From Paracoccaceae bacterium (GTDB taxonomy: Bacteria; Pseudomonadota; Alphaproteobacteria; Rhodobacterales; Rhodobacteraceae): a stretch of 9,080 nucleotides of DNA. Under the pieces are notes generated by a model. The model was not told the DNA's origin. It ran no database searches and saw nothing but the letters and a program-made list of their open reading frames with translations. Position 1 is the stretch's first letter; the number at the start of each line of letters is the position of its first letter. The stretch covers positions 1 through 9,080 of the forward strand of contig RFZH01000080.1 of NCBI GenBank assembly GCA_009920815.1, in the 5' to 3' direction. The position numbers and the translations under genes were made by a program. Positions 1 to 7,433 of this stretch are shown one piece after another.

Positions 1-15
1 AGGATGAATTGACAT
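1..15 (-). CDS. lpxA: LpxA (UDP-N-acetylglucosamine acyltransferase), 5' end only
   Basis: Only the first five codons are present, reading MSIHP, and the gene continues past the left edge. LpxA proteins commonly begin with this MSIHP-type sequence, and lpxA normally follows fabZ, so the call rests on those five residues plus position. LpxA performs the first acylation of lipid A synthesis in the cytoplasm, using a hydroxyacyl-ACP. The start lies 5 bases after the fabZ stop. An AAGGA ribosome-binding sequence sits inside the last fabZ codons, about 9 bases upstream, which suggests coupled translation. Another ATG directly after the fabZ stop (position 20) opens a different frame (MRCQF) that does not look like LpxA. 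Confidence 0.7.
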
Positions 16-20
16 CGCAT

Positions 21-485
21 TTATTCCTTAGGAAGATCCATCATAGCGGTAAAGTCCGCCTCTGCCGCCAATTCGGCATCAACGGTTGCGATCCCATTAA
101 ATTTCCACACTTTGCCACCAGGTTTCCCGCGCACCGTTGTCAATTTCATCGACAAAACATCACCCGGAATGACTTTGCGGCGGAATTTACAATTATCAAT
201 GCCCATAAAGTAAATCAAAAGATTTTTATCCGCCAAACCCAATGTAACCCCGACCATAACGGCCGCCGTTTGTGCCATTGCTTCGACGATTGTGACGCCT
301 GGCATAATCGGTGTGCCGGGGAAATGCCCCTGAAAATGAGGTTCATTCATCGTAACGTTTTTAATTCCAAGTGCAGATGAGGTTCCGTCGATATCGACAA
401 CTTTATCCACCAAGAGAAACGGATAACGATGTGGCAGAATACGTTGGATTAGCTGGATGTCTGCGCTCACAAGCTGCTCGGTCAT
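21..485 (-). CDS. fabZ: FabZ, 3-hydroxyacyl-ACP dehydratase
   Basis: FabZ dehydrates (3R)-hydroxyacyl-ACP to trans-2-enoyl-ACP in cytoplasmic fatty-acid elongation. It competes with LpxA and LpxD for the same hydroxyacyl-ACP pool. The 154-residue product is a normal length for a single hot-dog-fold FabZ. The segment ILPHRYPFLLVDKV near residues 16-29 is typical. The catalytic histidine is H54 in GHFPGTPIMPGV, and the catalytic glutamate is E68 in VEAMAQ. An AAGGA sequence lies about 8-10 bases before the ATG. The gene sits between skp and lpxA, its usual lipid A neighbourhood, but lpxD, which lies between skp and fabZ in E. coli, is absent. Nothing in the sequence suggests damage. Identification is secure. 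Confidence 0.96.
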   Translation of the reverse strand: MTEQLVSADIQLIQRILPHRYPFLLVDKVVDIDGTSSALGIKNVTMNEPHFQGHFPGTPIMPGVTIVEAMAQTAAVMVGVTLGLADKNLLIYFMGIDNCKFRRKVIPGDVLSMKLTTVRGKPGGKVWKFNGIATVDAELAAEADFTAMMDLPKE

Positions 486-546
486 AGGATTTTTCCTTAT
501 TCTTTTGGTCTTTCATTCCCTAGCAAGCAATTGCGTGTCGGGCAAG

Positions 547-1131
547 CTAATCCTTGGGAATGTCCAACGTCTTTTGATCGTCCTGCGTGGCCTCTGTCGG
601 TGTCGATCCATCGCCTAAGGTTTCGTTCATTTTGGCGATTGCTTCGTCGGTGATATCAACAGATGAAAGATCAAGCACAATGTTGCGTCGGTCAATCAAA
701 ACGGACGCGCCGCGCGCGCTCACGATTTCATAAAGGATCGGTGCAATCAAACGTAAGAGATTGCGCTGATCATCGCGTTGCTTGGCCTGCAGTTCAGATT
801 GTTTAGAATTCTGATCTTCGCGTATCGCAACGACTTTTCGGTCAAACGCTTGTGACAATTCTTTGAATTCCTCGGGCGATACAATATCACGTTGCGCGAC
901 CAGGTCTTGTTCTTCGGCAATTAACTCTGCCTCAACCTGCTTGGCTTGGGACTGCAAGGTTAGAATTTCAGCTTGGTATAGACCGTTGACGCGCTGGCCA
1001 TAGTCGGATTCGCGCGCAATTTTTTCCAAATCTACTGTCAAAACAGATGAAGGCGCAGCGGCTTCCTGCCCATGGACAGGCGCCGCAAACGCCAAAACAG
1101 CGCTCAATAGAAATGGAAACAAAGCCCGCAT
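547..1131 (-). CDS. skp: Skp/OmpH family periplasmic chaperone
   Basis: Skp-family proteins are periplasmic holdases that carry unfolded outer-membrane proteins from the Sec translocon to the BAM complex. The 194-residue product begins with a signal peptide: a charged start, a hydrophobic core LFPFLLSAVLAFAA, and a likely cleavage after V-H-G at residue 21. The mature part opens with the family-typical SSVLTVDLEKI strand. A long charged, glutamine-rich coiled coil follows at about residues 50-130, and the hydrophobic LIAPILYEIVSARGASVLID region is the usual end of the domain. The acidic tail after about residue 170 (roughly 25 residues) is probably disordered. The ATG overlaps the bamA stop by one base (TAATG), so translation is probably coupled to the outer-membrane assembly gene it serves. 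The symbol follows E. coli; many annotations use ompH. Confidence 0.9.
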   Translation of the reverse strand: MRALFPFLLSAVLAFAAPVHGQEAAAPSSVLTVDLEKIARESDYGQRVNGLYQAEILTLQSQAKQVEAELIAEEQDLVAQRDIVSPEEFKELSQAFDRKVVAIREDQNSKQSELQAKQRDDQRNLLRLIAPILYEIVSARGASVLIDRRNIVLDLSSVDITDEAIAKMNETLGDGSTPTEATQDDQKTLDIPKD

Positions 1132-2591
1132 TAGAATTTCGTCGAAATGGTTAGATCGAACTTTTGTTCTTCATCCAGTGCTTCTTTTTTCAACGCCTTG
1201 GTAAAGTTAAATCTGAGGGGCCCAATCGGAGTTGTCCAGAAAATCGAGCTTCCAATCACATGGCGCCATGATCCTGATGAATAAAGAATATCGGCATCTG
1301 TTGCATCAACCGACCACAGGTTGCCGACATCATAGAACACGCCACCGGTGATGCCATATTCGGCTGGTAAACCGATTGGGAATTCAGCCTCAAAGCGTGC
1401 AACGGCGAATTTATCGCCGCCCAACGCATCATTGATCGAACCATCCGTTTCACGCGGACCAATACCCGCGGGACGGAAGCCGCGCATCACAGAGGGGCCC
1501 ATAAAGAAACGATCCGTCACGCGGCTGCTGCCTGAGGAATAGCTAAGTACGCCGGCCTCGACGATACCGCGCAATGTGACCTCTTCGTTCAGGATTTTGT
1601 TTTGCGCAACCGCGCGCAACGATGATTTTACGTTTTTGGTATCACTGTCCAAACCGCCGAAATCTTGGCTAAATTGCACAAGAACGCCTGCATTTGGATC
1701 CAGTCCGGTCAAGCGTGTGTCATAAGACAGTGTATATCCGATGCTTGAATTATTGACGCGGCCTTGGCCAACCTCTGCGGTAACAACATCCCCGATGTTC
1801 CCCGGGTTTTTCAGCTCAGAAAAAGCAGCCGCAGCCCGTACACCCAAACGCAGGTTTTCACTTAGAGGAAAGCTAAGTGATGGCTGGAAAAATCCGCTTT
1901 CGGTGTCATACGCCGCGTTTTGTCCTTCGGTCGTTTTATAGAACAGATCTAGATCAAACCGTAGGCTATCATGCAAAAACGATGGCTCGGAAAATGAAAA
2001 CTCGTATTTTCTGTTGTCGGTCGCAGAATTGATGGCCAAGTTCAATTGTTGACCACGGCCCATGAAATTGCGTTCTTTGTATTCGACCAAAATTCCGCCC
2101 CCTTCCGAGACGGAATAGGTGGCCCCGAACGAAAGGGAACCAGTTGGTTTTTCTTCGACCCTGACATCAATAACCACGTTTTCTGCACTGCTGCCTTCGC
2201 GGGCGCGCACATTGGAATCGCCAAAATACCCCAATGCCCGGATCCGTTCTGCCGCGGCGCGAATTTCGCGGGGGTTAAATGGATCCCCTTCTGCAAGGCG
2301 GAATTGACGCCGCACAACACGATCCAACGTTGATGTGTTCCCCGCAATATCAATACGTTCGACAAATACCCGTTCGCCGCGTTCGATTGAAAATTCGATA
2401 TCAAGGGTCAGATCGCGATCATTGCGCGTCACGCGTGGTGCCACGCGTACAAAGTCCAGACCAAGCTGAGTGGCGCGGGTTTCAAGACGCGTGATATTAT
2501 TTTCCAATGCCAAAGGCGAATATGTATCCCCTGCATCAATATTGATTGCGTCCTCAAAAGAGGCAATGTCAACATCTGTGCGATCGGACAC
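1131..2591 (-). CDS. bamA: BamA C-terminal fragment: POTRA4, POTRA5 and 16-stranded barrel
   Basis: This is the 3' reading frame of the broken bamA gene. The nominal GTG at 2591 is simply the first start-like codon after the break. Sense coding resumes slightly upstream, at about 2609 with FGNITV. In fragment numbering, POTRA4 runs to about residue 72 and POTRA5 about 73-150 (RVFVERIDIAGN to VEEKPTG). The Omp85 barrel runs from about 151 to 486. The conserved loop 6 motif, usually VRGF, appears as MRGF at 369-372 followed by RPAGIGPR. The chain ends in phenylalanine (TISTKF), the usual outer-membrane targeting end. The fragment has no signal peptide, so if made on its own it could not be exported. 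The TAA stop overlaps the skp ATG. Confidence 0.88.
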   Translation of the reverse strand: MSDRTDVDIASFEDAINIDAGDTYSPLALENNITRLETRATQLGLDFVRVAPRVTRNDRDLTLDIEFSIERGERVFVERIDIAGNTSTLDRVVRRQFRLAEGDPFNPREIRAAAERIRALGYFGDSNVRAREGSSAENVVIDVRVEEKPTGSLSFGATYSVSEGGGILVEYKERNFMGRGQQLNLAINSATDNRKYEFSFSEPSFLHDSLRFDLDLFYKTTEGQNAAYDTESGFFQPSLSFPLSENLRLGVRAAAAFSELKNPGNIGDVVTAEVGQGRVNNSSIGYTLSYDTRLTGLDPNAGVLVQFSQDFGGLDSDTKNVKSSLRAVAQNKILNEEVTLRGIVEAGVLSYSSGSSRVTDRFFMGPSVMRGFRPAGIGPRETDGSINDALGGDKFAVARFEAEFPIGLPAEYGITGGVFYDVGNLWSVDATDADILYSSGSWRHVIGSSIFWTTPIGPLRFNFTKALKKEALDEEQKFDLTISTKF

Positions 2592-3295
2592 AACCGTGAT
2601 ATTGCCAAAAATTCGATACGGTCTTCGATAAAGGTATCCGATTTGACAAAGGCGCGGAACAGGCCTGCCTGTTTGGTCCCTAGAACGCGGCGCAAACGGC
2701 GATCGCTATAAACTTTGTTTCCGACAAAACCGATTTTTGAAATCTCAGCGATGTCGCCTTCGAATATCTCAAATACCAGATCGACGCGATTATCGCTGCG
2801 GCGAATGATTTTTGGGGTAATGCGCGCAGCCAAGCGGCCAGAATCTGCATAGGCTTTTGCAATTGCGGCACGGTCTGTTTCTGCTTTTTCAGGGGTAAAA
2901 ATAAGACGCGGGCGCGTAATGATCATCGATTTCAGCACATCGTCATTCAGACGTACGTTGCCTTCAAAAGAGATTTGGTTAACGGTCGGGAATTCTTTGA
3001 CCTTGATCATCAGCTTGCCGCCGCGTGGCTCAAGATCGACTGTCTCAAACAGGCCACTGTCTAGGATCTTTTGATAGGCTGCATTTAGATCACCGGCGCT
3101 GACGGATTTGCCTGTTTCTATGCCGGAATAGGTCTTGATAGTTGCCGTTTCTATCCGCTTGTTGCCATCAACCACGATTGAAGAAAAGCTATAATTCTGG
3201 GCCCATGCGGATCCTGATACCGCAAGGCCCGCCGCCAACGATGTCGCAAAAACTGTTACGCGCGCTGAATTAAATAATTTGGACCGTAATTTCAT
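2429..3295 (-). CDS. bamA: BamA N-terminal fragment: signal peptide, POTRA1, POTRA2, half of POTRA3
   Basis: This is the intact 5' reading frame of the broken bamA gene. Residues 1-32 form a signal peptide with a basic start, the hydrophobic stretch VTVFATSLAAGLAVSGSA, and the cleavage site AWA before Q33. POTRA1 spans about 36-102 (YSFSSIVVDGNKRIE to IKVKEFP), and POTRA2 about 103-180 (VNQISFEGNVRLNDD to EIFEGD). POTRA3 starts at about 181 (IAEISKIGFVGNKVYSDRR) and stops making sense at F229. From residue 230 to 288 the translation is out of frame and should be ignored; its real equivalents are encoded in the other frame. A product of this frame alone would be a soluble periplasmic fragment without the barrel and could not do BamA's job. 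Confidence 0.85.
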   Translation of the reverse strand: MKLRSKLFNSARVTVFATSLAAGLAVSGSAWAQNYSFSSIVVDGNKRIETATIKTYSGIETGKSVSAGDLNAAYQKILDSGLFETVDLEPRGGKLMIKVKEFPTVNQISFEGNVRLNDDVLKSMIITRPRLIFTPEKAETDRAAIAKAYADSGRLAARITPKIIRRSDNRVDLVFEIFEGDIAEISKIGFVGNKVYSDRRLRRVLGTKQAGLFRAFVKSDTFIEDRIEFLAISRLCPIAQMLTLPLLRTQSILMQGIHIRLWHWKIISRVLKPAPLSLVWTLYAWHHA

Positions 3296-3391
3296 ATAAC
3301 ATTCCCCCGAGCATAGGCTAACTTTGACTAACGCGTTCCAACAAAGATGTCAAAACAGCAATCACCCATTACGCCAAATTTCGCGGATGAA

Positions 3392-4738
3392 TTACGGGCA
3401 AAAGATATCGTTGAAGATAGCAAACATCATAAACGACAAAATGATCGCCAGACCAAACGTCATCAACCGATTTACCGCGACCTTGTTCGGCGGGCGTCTA
3501 AAGACCGCTTCATAGGCAAAAAACACCAAATGACCGCCATCCAAAACCGGGATCGGAAATAGGTTAATCATCCCAACCGCTGTTGACAAAACGGCGATGA
3601 ACCAAATGAAATCTTCGCTGCCTTGTTTTGCCATTTGACCCGACGTCTCAGCGATGCCGATCGGCCCCGAGATGTTACAGCTGCTGACTGCGCCTGATAC
3701 CACATGATAGATCCCAGTGACCGAGCCTTCCATGATGGTGTAAGTCGCCTTCAGACTTGCCCAAAGGCTACGCCCCAAAGGCACAGTTTCTGTCATGGGT
3801 TCAAAGGCATAAAAGCTGCCGACGATACCAATCCGCCATTGCCGAGAAAACGAACCATCCTCTGCCTGTTCGTCTACTGGTTTGGGCGTCAAGGTGGTTC
3901 GTAACACCTCGCCCCCGCGCCAGACATCCAGTTTTAGGGGCGCACCATTTGATGTTTCAACCTTATCTTTAAGATCGCTAAAGGCATAGATTGGATCGCC
4001 GTCCACATGTGTTATGACATCACCGACGCGCAATCCCGCTTCGATCGCCGCAGAACGTGGCACCAATGAATTTATGCGTGCAGGATCCATGCTTGGCCCT
4101 TGCACCGCTAGAACGCTGCCATTGCGCTCGACGACATATTCAACAGACGGAAAAGATTTCGATTGACGGATTGCGTTAAAAAAATCTCTGAAATCGTCAG
4201 TCTCGGGGGCTGCAACACCATCAATCGACAGCACGCGATCACCCGTTAGGATTTGGCTTTCACCTGGCAGATCATAGATCGTGCCAATGCTCAGGGGTAC
4301 TTTTACTGTACCCTGGTACAAAAACAGCCCTGTAAAAACCAATATGCTAAAGATGAAATTGAAACCGGGACCCGCCGCCACGGTTGCAGCGCGCGCCCAG
4401 AGCGGCGCGCCGTGCATGGTGTCACGTAAATCACGGGCGTCCATTGCATCCAGTGTTTCAATGTCAGGATTGCTGGCCGCGCCTTTATCGCCCTTGAATT
4501 TAACGTACCCACCAAATGGCAGGGCTGCGAATTGCCAGACGGTACCGTGTTTATCAGCGCGCGCGAATAACACCGGACCAAAGCCCAGTGAAAAAACCTC
4601 GGCTTTGATGCCGCTGATGCGTCCGATGAAATAATGTCCAAATTCATGTACAAACACGATGATGGAAAGGCATCCAACAAAGGCAAGCAGCGTAAGTGAT
4701 GCGTTGCCAAAAACGGGAATTATTCCTGAAAAATCCAA
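3392..4738 (-). CDS. rseP: RseP, intramembrane site-2 zinc metalloprotease
   Basis: RseP is an inner-membrane protease. In E. coli it cuts the anti-sigma factor RseA after DegS in the envelope-stress pathway and clears signal-peptide remnants; the substrate in this organism is not shown by the sequence. The 448-residue product has the zinc motif HEFGH at residues 31-35 in the first membrane helix. The family segment EVFSLGFGPVL follows, then PFGGYVKFKGD. Two PDZ domains lie in the middle (about 125-200 and 205-290; PRSAAIEAGLRVGDVI belongs to the second). The second active-site segment NLFPIPVLDGG places the third zinc ligand at D400. The start is TTG, giving MDFSGIIP as in relatives, with GGGG 8-9 bases upstream. 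It lies 14 bases after dxr. Loss of zinc or PDZ residues is not seen. Confidence 0.94.
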   Translation of the reverse strand: MDFSGIIPVFGNASLTLLAFVGCLSIIVFVHEFGHYFIGRISGIKAEVFSLGFGPVLFARADKHGTVWQFAALPFGGYVKFKGDKGAASNPDIETLDAMDARDLRDTMHGAPLWARAATVAAGPGFNFIFSILVFTGLFLYQGTVKVPLSIGTIYDLPGESQILTGDRVLSIDGVAAPETDDFRDFFNAIRQSKSFPSVEYVVERNGSVLAVQGPSMDPARINSLVPRSAAIEAGLRVGDVITHVDGDPIYAFSDLKDKVETSNGAPLKLDVWRGGEVLRTTLTPKPVDEQAEDGSFSRQWRIGIVGSFYAFEPMTETVPLGRSLWASLKATYTIMEGSVTGIYHVVSGAVSSCNISGPIGIAETSGQMAKQGSEDFIWFIAVLSTAVGMINLFPIPVLDGGHLVFFAYEAVFRRPPNKVAVNRLMTFGLAIILSFMMFAIFNDIFCP

Positions 4739-4752
4739 AGCTACACCCCTGC

Positions 4753-5922
4753 TTATATCTTTTTTATTACATCGGCTGCGACACTACGTGCGCGTTGATC
4801 CATTGCCAAAATATCCCTTAACAGCAGCGGATCACCTTGTGTTGTCTCCTCTTCAAATAGGGTGTCTATGACACGTTTGACAACCTCTGACATTTGTAAA
4901 AAACTGATTTTTCCATCAATAAACCTATCAAGTGCGATTTCTTTTGCGGCGTTAAACGCGGCACCCGATAATCCACCGCGTTCAAGAACCTCATAGGCCA
5001 GACTGAGGGCTGGGTATTTCCTAAAATCAGGGGCGGCAAAGGTAAATTCAGCTAACTTGGCGAAATCAAGCCGTTCAACCGGAATGTGCGCGCGTCGAGG
5101 ATGATAAAGCGCATAACCGATGGCATGACGCATATCATGCGGGCCGACATGCGCGGTCAAACCGCCGTCGCGAAAGCCAACAATCGCATGCACGAGGGAT
5201 TGCGGATGAATAAGTACTTCTATTTGATCAGGTGATAAATCGAATAATTCTTTTGCTTCAATAACCTCAAGCGCTTTGTTAAACATAGATGCGCTGTCGA
5301 TTGTGATGCGTTGTCCCATATCCCACGTTGGATGCGCACAGGCCTGTTCCAAAGTCACATCCTGCATCTGATCAAGCGTCAAATCACGAAACGCCCCACC
5401 TGAAGCAGTGATTATAACGCGTTCAACTTCTTCACTTTCTTCCGATTTCAACAGCTGAAAAATGGCCGAATGTTCGCTATCGACCGGTAAAATCGTGCCC
5501 CCGAATTTGCGTGCGGTTTGACGCATGAGTGCCCCAGCTGCGACCATACTTTCCTTGTTGGCAAGCGCCAAGGTCGCGCCTTGTTCAAGGCTTAGCAATC
5601 CGGGCTCTAGCCCGGCCGCGCCGACAATTGCCGAGACACAAATATCAATCGGCTGCCTTGCCGCATCCAACAAAGCCTCACGCCCTGCTGCGACGATGAT
5701 GTTTGTGCCGTCCAGGGCTGCTTTCAGTTTTGGTTGCAAGGCTCCATCTGCAGTCACCGCAATCTTGGCCCCAAGCGACCGCGCATCGGCGGCCAATTGA
5801 TCAATATTTTGCCCTCCACTCAGGGCAATCACCTCGAATGCGTCAGGGTCGCGTTTAATCAAATCAATTGTATTTTGACCAATGGATCCGGTGGCGCCAA
5901 AAATAGAAATACGTCGTGTCAC
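4753..5922 (-). CDS. dxr: Dxr, 1-deoxy-D-xylulose 5-phosphate reductoisomerase
   Basis: Dxr converts DXP to 2-C-methyl-D-erythritol 4-phosphate with NADPH and a divalent metal, the committing step of the MEP isoprenoid pathway in the cytoplasm. The product is 389 residues from the chosen GTG (E. coli 398). The N-terminal dinucleotide motif GATGSIG lies at 9-15 and ALANKES at about 119-125. Metal ligands are D148 and E150 in PVDSEHS and E219 in NKALEVIEA. The substrate-loop region ITASGGAFRD and HPTWDMGQRITIDSA are present. I chose GTG at 5922 because it overlaps the cdsA stop as GTGA. An in-frame TTG at 5928 would add two residues; neither has a clear ribosome-binding site. It precedes uppS's substrate pathway and shares the operon with it. 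Confidence 0.95.
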   Translation of the reverse strand: MTRRISIFGATGSIGQNTIDLIKRDPDAFEVIALSGGQNIDQLAADARSLGAKIAVTADGALQPKLKAALDGTNIIVAAGREALLDAARQPIDICVSAIVGAAGLEPGLLSLEQGATLALANKESMVAAGALMRQTARKFGGTILPVDSEHSAIFQLLKSEESEEVERVIITASGGAFRDLTLDQMQDVTLEQACAHPTWDMGQRITIDSASMFNKALEVIEAKELFDLSPDQIEVLIHPQSLVHAIVGFRDGGLTAHVGPHDMRHAIGYALYHPRRAHIPVERLDFAKLAEFTFAAPDFRKYPALSLAYEVLERGGLSGAAFNAAKEIALDRFIDGKISFLQMSEVVKRVIDTLFEEETTQGDPLLLRDILAMDQRARSVAADVIKKI

Positions 5923-6707
5923 AACCAAACCACACTGAATATTGCAAATACGATTGTCGCGGTGATGACGCCATCCATGCGATCCAAAATTCCACCGTGT
6001 CCGGGGATCAAACGCGAACTATCTTTTACGCCAGACTTGCGTTTGATAAATGATTCAAAAATGTCGCCCAGCTGCGAGGCAAACGACACACTGATACCAA
6101 GTGCACAAAGTGCGATCAAATTGATGTCATAGGCCGTTACAAATGGGGACAAGATCACACTAACGCCCACAGCCCCTATCCACCCGGCGACAACCCCCGA
6201 CCATGTTTTTTTGGGGCTAATGCGGGGCCAAAATTTTGGGCCACCAATCAAACGCCCTGCGAAATACCCAAAGATGTCCGTTACAACAACAACCGCAAGG
6301 ATCCAAATAATCGGGGTCACGCCATAGAAAAGTCGCGCGAAAATTAAGATTAACCCAGCTAGGATAATTAATGAGGAATAAAATGCGCCTAAAAAGCGAT
6401 AGGACATAAAAAACCACGCTTGCAAGGCCGCCCCAACCAATATGGTCAAAGGAAAGCTGATGGGTGGTAAAATAAATCCTGTTAGATTGATCAATACTAA
6501 CACCGCAAAAAAAGGACTTAACCACTTTGCTTGCCGTGAAAGTGGTGACAACATGCGCGCCAATTCCCAGTGCATCGCAGCCACCAAAGCGGTGACAAAA
6601 AGCGCAAAGATAAATCCGCCGAACCAGATTGCGACTACAGCCAATCCAACCATGACAATGCTGGACAACAGCCGTTCTTTCAGGTCTGACCAACGATCAG
6701 AAGTCAT
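5919..6707 (-). CDS. cdsA: CdsA, phosphatidate cytidylyltransferase
   Basis: CdsA makes CDP-diacylglycerol from phosphatidic acid and CTP in the inner membrane, the branch point for all phospholipids. The 262-residue product is strongly hydrophobic, with about seven or eight membrane helices. The family signature is intact at about 219-245: SFIKR, then a conserved K-D, then LIPGHGG and LDRMD. Another conserved segment, SPKKTWSG, lies at 164-171, after DIFGYFAGR. The ATG overlaps the uppS stop as ATGA, and the TGA overlaps the dxr GTG as GTGA, so the three genes are probably translationally coupled. Length and residues are normal for bacterial CdsA. Confidence 0.95.
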   Translation of the reverse strand: MTSDRWSDLKERLLSSIVMVGLAVVAIWFGGFIFALFVTALVAAMHWELARMLSPLSRQAKWLSPFFAVLVLINLTGFILPPISFPLTILVGAALQAWFFMSYRFLGAFYSSLIILAGLILIFARLFYGVTPIIWILAVVVVTDIFGYFAGRLIGGPKFWPRISPKKTWSGVVAGWIGAVGVSVILSPFVTAYDINLIALCALGISVSFASQLGDIFESFIKRKSGVKDSSRLIPGHGGILDRMDGVITATIVFAIFSVVWL

Positions 6708-7429
6708 GTTTTCACCGCTCCGAACCTTCTGTCGCGTGTTGCAAAGTTTGCGACGATATTAGCAAAGATTTGTTTGGTGAAATCTGGCCAAAGAGTTTCT
6801 ATGAACTCGTATTCCGAATATGCCGATTGCCACAGTAAAAAATTAGAAATACGCGCTTCGCCCGATGTGCGGATCACAAGATCGGGGTCAGGCAGAACAT
6901 GCGTGTCTAGATATTTTGGCAATGTTTCTTGGTCGATCGCGTCAACCGACAAACGGCCGTCGGCCACATCTTGGGCCAAGCGTTTGGTTGCGCGCGCAAC
7001 CTCATCCCTGCCCCCATAGTTAATTGCGACCGTCAAATGCACCAAATCATTGTCTTGTGTCAATGTTTCCAATTCGGACATCAGCTGCGCAAGCGCTGGC
7101 TGCAACCGGTCACGCGTGCCAATAAAACGCACCCTTACGCCCGCCTCTTTCAATGCGCGCGCTTCCTTCATTAGGTAACGTTTAAAAAGGCTCATCAATC
7201 CGGAAACTTCGGTCTGGGTCCGCTTCCAATTTTCGGTCGAAAACGCAAAAATCGTAAGGTATTTGACACCAAGTGCAGGACAACTTTCGACAATTTCGCG
7301 CACGCGCTTTGCCCCTGCATGATGGCCAAATAGACGTGGACGGCCCCTTGCCTGTGCCCAACGTCCGTTGCCGTCCATGATGATTGCAACGTGATGTGGG
7401 CCCGAGTGTGAAGGCGCGTCCTTGGCCAT
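6704..7429 (-). CDS. uppS: UppS, (cis) undecaprenyl diphosphate synthase
   Basis: UppS adds eight isopentenyl units in cis to farnesyl diphosphate to make undecaprenyl diphosphate, the lipid carrier for peptidoglycan and O-antigen sugars. The 241-residue product has the phosphate-binding motif MDGNGRW at 18-24 with catalytic D19. FAFSTENW lies at 61-68, and RTSGE plus RISNFLLWQ at 187-201. The probable magnesium ligand is E206 in AYSEYEF. These are the conserved regions of the cis-prenyltransferase family in the usual order. The gene starts 4 bases after the frr stop and overlaps cdsA by ATGA. Chain length made (C55 rather than shorter) is inferred from the family and the context. Confidence 0.96.
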   Translation of the reverse strand: MAKDAPSHSGPHHVAIIMDGNGRWAQARGRPRLFGHHAGAKRVREIVESCPALGVKYLTIFAFSTENWKRTQTEVSGLMSLFKRYLMKEARALKEAGVRVRFIGTRDRLQPALAQLMSELETLTQDNDLVHLTVAINYGGRDEVARATKRLAQDVADGRLSVDAIDQETLPKYLDTHVLPDPDLVIRTSGEARISNFLLWQSAYSEYEFIETLWPDFTKQIFANIVANFATRDRRFGAVKT

Positions 7430-7433
7430 AAGA

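Larger units (their letters stand above)
1131..3295 (-). pseudogene. bamA: BamA, outer-membrane assembly factor, broken by internal deletion and frame change
   Basis: BamA is the essential outer-membrane beta-barrel that inserts other barrels into the outer membrane. The gene is recognisable end to end, but the reading frame changes within the run of five T (minus strand) at 2607-2611. Frame one gives 229 residues ending DRIEF. Frame two resumes with FGNITVVSDR and gives about 492 residues to the C-terminal F. Together that is about 720 residues, where relatives have about 760-790. Compared with the E. coli and roseobacter family pattern, about 45 residues covering the second half of POTRA3 are absent, so the lesion is a deletion of 3n+1 bases (about 135-140). 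No stop codons or other damage occur in the flanking halves. The start ATG has a strong GGGGGA eight bases upstream. It may be an assembly or sequencing error; a genuine null is hard to reconcile with essentiality. Confidence 0.88.

Noticed and set aside
9..380. Plus-strand open frame of 123 codons opposite fabZ
   Set aside because: It is the antisense shadow of fabZ, has no ribosome-binding site or recognisable domain, and fabZ on the other strand is fully explained.
2042..2404. Extra minus-strand open frame of 120 codons within bamA
   Set aside because: It overlaps POTRA4-POTRA5 coding in another frame; its composition is not protein-like and the BamA frame is clearly the real one.
4295..4313. 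Perfect 6-base inverted repeat GGGTAC with a 7-base loop, terminator-like
   Set aside because: It lies inside rseP coding sequence, has no T run after it on the minus strand, and encodes normal family residues (QGTVKVP).
4388..4414. Repeated GCGCGC blocks
   Set aside because: They lie within rseP coding sequence and reflect alanine/arginine codons; no repeat array or mobile-element end is present.
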